From NCBI GenBank assembly GCA_023375785.1, contig SZWC01015116.1, positions 31,700 to 56,908 on the forward strand: DNA of 25,209 bases, in the 5' to 3' direction. The stretch is from Penium margaritaceum. Its lineage: Eukaryota; Streptophyta; Zygnematophyceae; Desmidiales; Peniaceae. Made by a program: the position numbers and the translations under genes. The notes under the pieces are model-generated. The model was not told the DNA's origin, made no database searches, and saw nothing but the letters and a program-made list of their open reading frames with translations. Below are positions 18,180 to 25,209 of this stretch, in pieces; position 1 is the first letter of the stretch; the number at the start of each line of letters is the position of its first letter.

Positions 18180-19404
18180 AGCCACAACATCCCGGCGCAT
18201 TAGCAGACGTAGGCCAGTGACAATAGTACTTGTAGTAAATGAAATGACCAACGTTTCGAAGATTGTTGTTGGGCTCCCAAGTGATGTGAAGGGCATTGTA
18301 GCCGTGCAACATGACAAGATACTCGGTCATTTTTTAACATCATAAATGTCTGAGGATGCCTTCAATCACATACTCTGTATCCCCATCCACTTGAACAGGA
18401 GGTGGTGGTGCGACGTCGTACCATGGAAGTTCGTGCCGGAGTCCCAGTAGTGCTTCAGTTTGATGGCGGGGAGGACAAGATGAATTCTCATGCTTGCAGG
18501 CAGGCGAATTTGAGCCATGATAGGGGCTAGCATCCGTTCAATCTCAACCGGTGCCAACCATCAAGATTTTAGCTTGGAAAAATCCTGTACTAAAAGTAAA
18601 GTTTTCGCCGAGCAGAGAAGGACGCGATCGCTAACACAAAACATGTCATCACTATGTTGGCAAGCCATTGCTTGCTTCATAACTCCTTGTTTCTTCACAC
18701 TAGTTTGTCTTGTTTCCTCCCAAATTCTTAAGAAGTTCCTACGGTGGATATTGAATACGAGAATATCGCTGTGACTATGTAGTCAGACCATTGTGGCGGG
18801 AAGTTTTTGGTACACCACTTGAAAAGGAATTATACACGTTCCGGTGGAGTTGGCAGATTTGTATGCAAGTACGGCGGTTAGCATTTTGCCTGTCCGATCC
18901 GTGCTGTGTTAGTTGTATCTCACTGTTGTAACGTATCATCAATTCATGCAAAGAACAGCTAACGAAGCTTTTGTCTCTATCTCTGACAATGGTAGGTAGA
19001 ATTTCATGTAGCTACACGATCTAGTCTAGAAATAGTTACACTTTTCCTTTTGTAGTGACGGTGGACATCGTAAAAATGGAAGGCGACATTTTAGAAAATC
19101 TCTCCACCACCACAAAGATGGCGCCATATCCCGAGGGGATGATAGGCAACCCCATCACGATGTCCATGGTGGTGTCGACTCATGGTTTATCACAAGAGTA
19201 ATGCTTGCAGTAATCATGGTGATCGCATGTGTCAAGATTTTTTTCTTAAGGTTGACATGTCGGTTTGCATCTTGTCCCACCAGTGGTACTTCAATTTCTT
19301 TTTAAGCGTCTTGTCCTCGCCGAAGTGTCCAACTAGGTCGGTGTAGTTTATCCCTTCAATAACATTCTCCGTAGTTCCTTTTTTGGGGGGACGAGAACAT
19401 GGAG
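18180..19404 (-). pseudogene. Gypsy-2 integrase with C-terminal chromodomain
   Basis: Core VMGLPIIPSGYGAIFVVVER (first Asp replaced by Glu in the VDR motif), a badly decayed HPQTDGQTER equivalent near 18890-18930, C-terminal QDFSKLKS and EIERMLAPIMAQIRLPAS, and IHLVLPAIKLKHYW. Then at about 18225-18392 a chromodomain: DTEYVIEGILRH, MTEYLVMLHGYNALHITWEP and NNNLRNVGHFI fit the EYEVE-IL / YLVKWKGY...TWEP pattern. Chromodomains direct chromovirus integration to chromatin by binding modified histone H3. Stops and frameshifts are frequent. Confidence 0.85.
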
Positions 19405-20250
19405 AATAACAGAATTGAACTTATCTTGTTCGTTGTCCTCCAAATTCCACTCGGTGGTTTTTCAAGTGAGATGGAAGAGGCGTTCTGACACTCGGGCATA
19501 CTCCTTGACAAGTCAATGGTAGTAGTTACACAAGCACAAAAATGCTTTGACACCTCAAACATTTGTGAGGGTTGGAAAATCAGCTACTGCATCCGCTTTA
19601 AGTCCATAATGATCCGTCCGTTGCTGATACTATGGACCAAAACCTCGATCAAACAAAAATTGAAATTGTACTTTGAGTTTTTTTTTGGAAAAGTCTCTCT
19701 TTATAAGAGTTTGAGACTTTTCAGAGATGTCCATTTTGTATTGATGTACGACTATAGACCAGAATGTCGTTGAGGTGTAGGACAAAAAGTCGTCGTGGCA
19801 CGGGTAGAGAATGTTCTTCATCATTGCCATAAACATGACGGGGGAATTTGTAAGTCTAAACGACATGACCGTGAGATCAATATGCATGTATCTGGTAGAG
19901 AACATTGTCTTCTTGACGTCCTTATCTGATATGCGGATCTCATGATAACCGATGCGTAGTTTGCTTTTGCTAAAAGATATGCATGCCCCACAGAGTTGGT
20001 CAAAAAATTCACATGCTCATAGAAGAGGGTAGCGGTTCTTGATGATGATGTCGTTTAACACTCGCTACTCCAAGAAAATTCTTATCCCTATGGTTTTCAT
20101 TTTTAAGAAAAGTATAGGTGCCGCGTTTGTTGACGTTGAAGGTCTGCTAAACCCTTGATCCAGCATTTTGTCCAGCTGCTTCTTGAGTTTGTTCAGCTCG
20201 TGATTACTCATCTCATAGGTCTCTTTCACCGTTGGTCCGCTGCCCGGCTC
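19405..20250 (-). pseudogene. Gypsy-2 reverse transcriptase with RNase H stub
   Basis: Recognisable blocks: YEMSNHELNKLKKQL near 20165-20215, the fingers around 20040-20090, RYMHIDLTVMSFRLTNSPV (family RY..F.VMPFGLTNAP), FMAMMKNILYPCHDDFL and a lost YIDD box. At its left end KTTEWNLEDNEQDKFNSV, the start of RNase H, runs directly into the integrase LVPPKKELRR, marking a deletion. Many frameshifts. Confidence 0.8.
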
Positions 20251-20323
20251 ACGTCGATCTGACCATTGACATTTTGCTGGAGAGGTAGACTCAGGTTAGT
20301 CTGTTGCCAAAAAAACCCTCAAA

Positions 20324-20724
20324 CTAATCGATGAGTGTTGTAAACTCCTTCAGAACAGTTGCAGATTTCTTAGGTATCGAGGCCAATAGATTTGCCTTGA
20401 AAGCTTTGACTTCTGTCGCTTCCCTTGTGTCCACATGGACTAGCCACGCTTGAGCTCCGCGTCCAAGATACCTCTTGGCCACATCCAAAGATAGCGGCTC
20501 GCATTTTAGGCCTGCTATAACTTCCTCTGTTGATTCCACCTCTATTCCTTACAAGCGGTACGAAGCTCCTCCATCCAATGGTGCTGGTACCATCCTATGA
20601 GTTTTACATCCTCTTGGTTGTACTCATAGTAGGATCGCCGGTTGGTCATCCTTGTACCCCTCGTCGAACTTTGGGATCTTAGATTCCCTCGTCTACAGTG
20701 ATATGAGCCGCTAAGATGGGCGAT
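20324..20724 (-). pseudogene. Gypsy-2 pre-RT region and protease remnant
   Basis: 20539-20324 reads LSLDVAKRYLGRGAQAWLVHV and ATVLKEFTTLID, homologous to gypsy-1 15131-15370. Right of it, 20560-20700 retains short matches to the gypsy-1 protease C-terminal stretch, but no D[ST]G triad is recognisable. The interval is shorter than in gypsy-1, so part of the protease is deleted. Confidence 0.65.
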
Positions 20725-22000
20725 CGGTCGATGTAGAATTTCTCGACTGGAGAGGAGCCTCGTTGTCTACTCTTGCCCCATGCCATTTCCCGGCTCCTCA
20801 CTTTCTCTCTACGGATTCCTCCCATTTTCTCCATGCTGATTTCGTTTTTGACAGTCTTGCTGAACATGACCCAGTTTCTCGCAAGTCTACCAAAGTCGTT
20901 GATCTCGATGATCGGCGGCGTCAATCTCCATTGGAGATGGGATTATTGTCGACCGTGAGTTTCCTCCAATAGAATAAGGATTGTGGGTTTTGGATCTCCA
21001 GTCATTCGATTCTTGTATTTGAATGTTGTTGTTCTTGGCACTGTTAATGCAATCGTCTGCTACCGTGGGATGTCATCCTCAAAGCCAAAAATGGCGAGAG
21101 CTTGTCAAATATCTTGCATGAGGTCATTGTAGTAAAAGAAAGAGAGTCCGTCAGGGGTGAGTTCACTACCAGTGATGATTTTGTGGAAATGTCGCGTAGA
21201 CTCCGTGACGTTGCACTGCTGATGCAAGCGTTCAAGCTGGTACTATGCGTCCAATGTTTTGTCCAGATTCTCAAAGCAAAGAAGGGTAGCGTGTGTGAAT
21301 TCCTTGCATGTTTGTGATGTTGTGCGAGAGTCATACCATGTCGGATTCATCTTCTTTAGAGGTAATACGCTTGCGGCCAATGATGTGAGAGCGGTTGCGG
21401 GAGCCATTGATCTAGCTCTGCCGGTCTCCTGTTTCCATTGGATGGTCTTAAGGTCGGACCACCAACTCAAAGCCCTGCCACAAAGAAACAAGGCCATGAG
21501 GTCAGTTGTTTTATCGTTGTTAACCCCAGCAACGATGGAGCACTCCACCAAACATGTCTGCATCATCCTAACTGTCAATCCCTTTGAGGTATCGAACGGC
21601 TTGAGAAGTACAGGTCGAATGTGGAGTTCACTCAATAGTTGTGGGAGCAGATGGATGTTGAGGCCCTCGAGTCCCGGCAACTTCTGGAACAGATATTCAT
21701 TATGAACAAGCATTCAAAGTTATCAGTCAATGCCTCCAATCGTGCCAAGTCTCCACCCGACGGACGGTTGTGGGGACAAAGGATTCGCCGTCACCAGGTT
21801 GGGCATCGGGTTCGTCGATGTTGTACCATTCATTGCGAATGTTGCACTACTATCTCATGCATTTGGAGATCGTCCGTGTTCACACGCTACTGATTTTCCT
21901 TTGCTAGAGTAGTCGTCGGTGACTACTGCTCGCCACCAATTGTGCTCGTTCTATTCACCGTTGTCGTCGCAAGGTCTGCAATAACTTGATTTGTGGAGAT
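20725..22000 (-). pseudogene. Gypsy-2 gag
   Basis: The open stretch 21713-21243 reads EYLFQKLPGLEGLNIHLLPQ, GLTVRMMQTCLVECSIVAGV and MALFLCGRALSWWSDLKTI, collinear with gypsy-1 gag. Near 20880-20900 the minus strand encodes TCEKLGHVQQDC, the last three ligands of a CCHC zinc knuckle; the first Cys is Trp and the next codon is a stop. The start is not resolvable. Confidence 0.7.
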
Positions 22001-22068
22001 GCGTCGAAGAATCATGCAAGGTTATCATAAGGTAGTGAATACCTTGATTGCCCCTTGAGTGCAGCTGC

Positions 22069-22080
22069 GCTCTAACACCA
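22069..22080 (-). other. Primer-binding site of gypsy-2
   Basis: The minus strand reads TGGTGTTAGAGC, two bases from the initiator tRNA-Met PBS, followed two bases away by the LTR edge TGCTACGG. Confidence 0.75.
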
Positions 22081-22082
22081 AG

Positions 22083-22115
22083 TGCTACGGTGAGTTGATT
22101 AAGAACTCTCGGGAA
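22083..22115 (-). repeat. 5' LTR remnant of gypsy-2
   Basis: About 33 bp aligns with the start of the 3' LTR at 17886 (TGCTMCGGTGAGTT, then a decayed AAGAACTC/ATAACTCC block). Similarity then ends abruptly where the copia linker-like fragment begins. Confidence 0.55.
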
Positions 22116-22740
22116 ACCAACTGGTGACTGACTGGACACATTAGGTGCACCTTAGTGTAGTTCGCCGAGACATTTTGGTCAAGGGTCTTCGTGCCAAGCA
22201 CGCCACTCTAAACACTGGACGTTGGACGTCTAGGCCTTGAGTTACCCATCTGTAAAGCTCTAAAGGCGCATGGTTGGAGACAACCACTCGGTTGCAAGAG
22301 TAGCCAGATTCTGAGGTGCTCACCTCAAGCTATGGAGCAGGCTGTTGGGCCACAGTCGCAAGGGCTGTGGACTCGCAGGGAAGGGAAGATGGTGTAGGAG
22401 AAACATGGACAGGTAGTGGGTTGCACGTAGGGTGAACACGTGCAGGCACAGGAGAAGGCCTGAGTTGAGACGTTGTTTCCAGAATGGGATCAGGTGTGTC
22501 AGAATGAATTGAAGCTATCGCGGGATGAGGTGTGCCAGAGGGTACTAACGTTGGCATGATATCATTTCTGCCGGAGGGGATTGACGTTGGCACGGGATCC
22601 GGAGAACCCACATTAGCATGGGATCAAGTGTGCCAGAGGGGACTAACACTTGTAGAGGAATAGGTGTGCCAGAGGGGAGTGATGAAGCTACTGGACTCAC
22701 AACCAAGATGGCCAGATTGACAGTAGATGGAGACAGGGCC
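22116..22740 (-). pseudogene. Copia linker fragment (integrase-RT spacer)
   Basis: Plus-strand 22255-22325 is collinear with 5470-5530 of copia-B (shared CATGGT, GAGACAACCAC/GAAGATGACCAC and GCTCACCTC/GCTGACCTC words). The minus-strand translation is Pro/Ser/Thr-rich with internal repeats of the type VPSGTPxP (22330-22611). It is probably the hypervariable linker of a third copia copy that truncated the gypsy-2 LTR. No catalytic block is present. Confidence 0.5.
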
Positions 22741-23104
22741 ACAAGTGAGGAGGCCTAGAAGGACAAGTTATCAAAGCGTAAGCCTGGCTAGGTCGTAAAC
22801 ATGCTTCGAGGAAGTGTGTGTGAAGTGTTGAAAGACGGCTCATGTACTCCACCTCAAGTAGTTGTCAATTGCATGAGCAAGAGTACGAGGGGTGGTACCA
22901 TGACACTTGTATTAGGACTAAAGAGATGAACAATGCATAGAGGCATATCTCATCATGTTCTCGAGGGATCACAGGCTCAAAGTATGAAGAGTTGCTGTGA
23001 ATGATCCCATGGAATTTTGTGATACACTGCTGAGTTAAAAGCGTGTGTGAAACATGAAGGAGAGAAGAAACCTCATTCAACCCCATTGGTGGATTTGTTC
23101 AGGT
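22741..23104. other. Unassigned sequence, possibly more of the copia fragment
   Basis: A minus-strand frame of 73 codons (23086-22865, with FEPVIPREHDEICLYALF) looks protein-like, but I cannot place it in any family. No splice or promoter signal decides its nature. Confidence 0.25.
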
Positions 23105-23274
23105 GATCGCCCCCTCCCACCCCTTCCTCGTGGATAGATGTCTGGACCTTAATCAATCCTAGAGCGTGACATGTGTGCCCTCCCATCCTTTTAACATGGG
23201 ATGGGGTCCACAATGACGGATAGCCCAAGGCAGGGGGGGAGGGGGGAGGGCGGGGAGGGGTGATTAGGGGCTAT
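23105..23274. other. G-rich tract with C-rich partner; possible MITE remnant
   Basis: 23233-23270 carries at least five runs of three or more G on the plus strand (G-quadruplex pattern). 23108-23124 is C-rich and pairs imperfectly with it (about 15 of 22 positions, the differences being transitions). Between them lies a short perfect stem, CCCATCC/GGATGGG. The whole resembles a small foldback element of about 170 bp, without clear target duplications. Confidence 0.35.
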
Positions 23275-23981
23275 GAGTGACCCTCTTTCATTTGAATTGT
23301 TTTGAGAGCTTCATATACGCTACTGTTGTCACATCTTCAATTAGCAAGAGCACCTATGCACTTTTTGCTTTGGTCCAATGATCGAACGTGGTGTCCGCCC
23401 AAGCCTTCTTGAAAAGAGATGAGCATGGTCAATCTTGTTATACGATGCAACAGATTCTGGGAATAAAGTTCAATCACAGATTTCGATGATTCCCTCATCT
23501 TTTGAGTATGGCACAAAAAGATTATGAAATCTATTACTCTTCTTGATTAAAACGAGATCCACCACTTTTCAGACTTCAGATAATGGAAAAAATGTTTCAA
23601 GGGTTTTCTTATGTCTCAGAGGAGGGAGGGTTCGATAACCTCCGTCCATTCCTTGATAACATGGATGGGATGTAATAAGGTGGGCCACACAGCGGGCCCT
23701 TCCGTTAGTCACCAACTAAAAGCAGGCCTATGCTCTAATACATACAGAAAGCAGGTCGTCGTGTTTGCAGTTAGGAAGAACCTGTGCCCCTGGGTCAATT
23801 TGTCCTTCAAGCAAAATTGATTGTGACAGCTTCGTCTAGCGCAGCTCCTCCATTGAACATGCTTTGCGTTCCTGCATTTCGGCTGGTTGGTGACATGGCA
23901 GGAGGCTCACTGACGTAAGCGAATCGAGTCAATGCGGCCGCGCATCCACCTTGGCTCCGACGTGGTATCGCGCTAGGAACG
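23275..23981. other. Stretch without recognisable gene
   Basis: About 700 bp, AT-richer up to about 23600. Only short open frames occur, the largest being 69 codons at 23611-23820. I recognise no TE motif, RNA gene or repeat. Confidence 0.4.
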
Positions 23982-24518
23982 ATGCAGCTTTGGATTGGTC
24001 AGTCCGGTTCTGAAGCAGTCGGTTGGTGTCCGGCAAAAGTAATTTCCACTTGCGACAACTCGGCAGAATTTGTCCGGTACCTGCCCGACACTCGGGCCCG
24101 GATGGCGTCAACCCAACGCCATGAGGTACATGCACTTGCGCAGTGGAGATCAGCTGCTGAATTCGCGACCTCCTCGTCTTCGTGCACATCTGGGACTTTG
24201 TTGCCATCACCTGGCAACATCTTCGTTGTGTCTTCACGTCTTGTTAGCTTGCAGCTCCGCTTGTGTTACGACGCCGCCTCCCCCTCCTCCCCCTCCACCG
24301 CCACCTGCTGTAACGTCATGGAGGCGTGCCTGAGAACGGAATGTCTGGCCGCAGGAACCGTTGATCTCCGGCCCCGTGCCGCAACTGCAGCGCCCACCAC
24401 CACAGCGAGGGTGGCGCCGCAGCAGCAAGCGCGGGGATTGCCGATGGACATGCGCTTGAGCTGCTCCGCACGGTCGCCCTCCAAGGTATGTGACGTAAGT
24501 ACGATGGCGGCAAGTTGA
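23982..24518 (+). CDS. Uncharacterised ORF, possibly a host exon
   Basis: A 178-codon open frame starting MQLWIGQSGSEAVGW. It is Ser/Ala/Thr-rich with a CCCCCTCCT-type tract near 24275-24305 and no domain I recognise. Sequence outside the TEs here is GC-richer, and a splice-donor-like AAG|GTATGTGA lies at about 24483-24492, within the ORF. Length alone is only weak evidence in this composition, since the minus strand also has open frames (24533-24234, 24237-23929). It may be chance, a 5' exon, or part of an unidentified element. Confidence 0.2.
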   Translation: MQLWIGQSGSEAVGWCPAKVISTCDNSAEFVRYLPDTRARMASTQRHEVHALAQWRSAAEFATSSSSCTSGTLLPSPGNIFVVSSRLVSLQLRLCYDAASPSSPSTATCCNVMEACLRTECLAAGTVDLRPRAATAAPTTTARVAPQQQARGLPMDMRLSCSARSPSKVCDVSTMAAS

Positions 24519-25058
24519 TTCCAGGGCCGACATGGACGTCGCTCAGCCAGCAGGAACCTAGCCAGGCTTGAGATAGACCATGTTGAATCTAAGACTTTCT
24601 GCTGAACGTCTGCATTTCACTCGGTCTCCAGGCTTGGAACAGGCCATGGCTGGAAAGGGTCTGAGCAGGTCGAGAGGGCCAGTGCTCTGTCGTTTCTGTC
24701 GTGAGCCTCCAAACGGCTCGTGAGGGTGGTCGCAGTTGACCGCATCGACAGTGTCACCCTAGAGCATTTGAACCAGCGCCAGCAGCATGTGTGGAGTCCA
24801 GTCGAGCTCCCTCTTGCCGCAAGACAGAGCTCAACTCGCAAGGTTCTTGCATGTTTGCCTCAAGTCTAGGCAAGCCATGCAGGCATGCGCTACCCTCGCC
24901 GTACAGAAACTAGAACCTGAGGTTTCCCTGAGGAACGTGCCATGGCCCAGTTCACTCCGTTGGTGTGAAAGCTGATGGTCAGCGAGCGAGCGAGATTCTA
25001 CACTCAAGTGGAAATTCTGCTGTTCAGCTGCTGCTCTGACTCTTGACAGAACGAGTGG
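24519..25058. other. Stretch without recognisable gene
   Basis: Short overlapping frames on both strands (60-93 codons) without motifs. No TE similarity is seen by eye. Confidence 0.4.
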
Positions 25059-25209
25059 CACCATGAATCCGTAGCACCATGAATCAGTGGGACCATGGAT
25101 CAGTGGCACCATGGATCAGTGGCACCATGAATCAGTGGCACCATGAATCAGTGGCACCATGGATCAGTGGCACCATGGATCAGTGGCACCATGGATCAGT
25201 GGCACCATG
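25059..25209. repeat. 16-bp minisatellite at the window edge
   Basis: Nine full units and a partial one, consensus CACCATGRATCAGTGG, run in perfect 16-bp phase to the last base of the window. Single-base variants are in unit 1 (CCGTAG end) and unit 3 (GACC start). The right boundary is unknown. Confidence 0.9.

Larger units (their letters stand above)
17886..22115 (-). mobile_element. Gypsy-2: chromodomain-bearing Ty3/gypsy element, internally deleted
   Basis: Same family and orientation as gypsy-1 and only 20 bp away from it. Order: 5' LTR remnant (22083-22115), PBS, gag, protease, RT, integrase, chromodomain, polypurine tract, 3' LTR (17886-18165). RNase H is mostly deleted at about 19405, and the 5' LTR is cut after about 33 bp. 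More decayed than gypsy-1. Confidence 0.85.

Noticed and set aside
25059..25209. CRISPR array
   Set aside because: Units are 16 bp without spacers in a eukaryotic TE-rich context; it is a minisatellite.
1..25209. tRNA, rRNA, bacterial operons or defence systems
   Set aside because: No such motif was found by eye on either strand; the content is eukaryotic transposable elements.

Overview
This window is a eukaryotic, repeat-dominated stretch with no intact host gene that I can recognise. It consists almost entirely of decayed transposable elements: three Ty1/copia pieces, two Ty3/gypsy elements and one hAT DNA transposon. All the LTR elements read on the minus strand and the hAT reads on the plus strand. 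The primer-binding sites match the 3' end of plant-type initiator tRNA-Met (TGGTATCAGAGC and variants), and one gypsy element ends in a chromodomain. These traits, with moderate GC and a lone assembly N, suggest a large plant-lineage genome. A streptophyte alga such as Chara is my weak guess and cannot be confirmed here.

Layout, left to right. At 1-2467 is the 5' part of a copia element (copia-A, minus strand): gag start, a palindrome array, a strongly folded CAG/CTG-rich leader, PBS and 5' LTR. At 2468-2598 is a 131-bp piece of a gypsy integrase C-terminus. At 2599-12715 is a second member of the same copia family (copia-B), complete in layout but heavily mutated: 5' LTR 12072-12715, PBS, leader, gag, protease, integrase, RT, RNase H, polypurine tract, 3' LTR 2599-3244. 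A hAT element of about 1.9 kb (8504-10412) sits inside its gag. At 12716-17865 is the rest of the gypsy element (gypsy-1) whose integrase was split by copia-B. At 17886-22115 is gypsy-2, a related chromovirus-type element with an internal deletion over RNase H. At 22116-22740 is another copia linker fragment. From there to 25209 little is recognisable: a G-rich tract, one unconvincing ORF and a 16-bp minisatellite at the window end.

The relative history can be read from the nesting. Gypsy-1 came first. Copia-B inserted into its integrase C-terminal domain, and the gypsy reading frame resumes on the far side. Copia-A inserted about 130 bp further along the same gypsy copy. hAT then inserted into copia-B gag. 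The copia-B LTRs differ at very roughly one site in five by eye, so none of this is recent. The observations most worth checking are the reconstructable nested insertion, a 31-bp minisatellite with perfect phase and a 62-bp dimeric order inside copia pol, a run of five perfect hairpins in the copia leader, and about 20-bp-spaced TGACGTCA palindromes between leader and gag.
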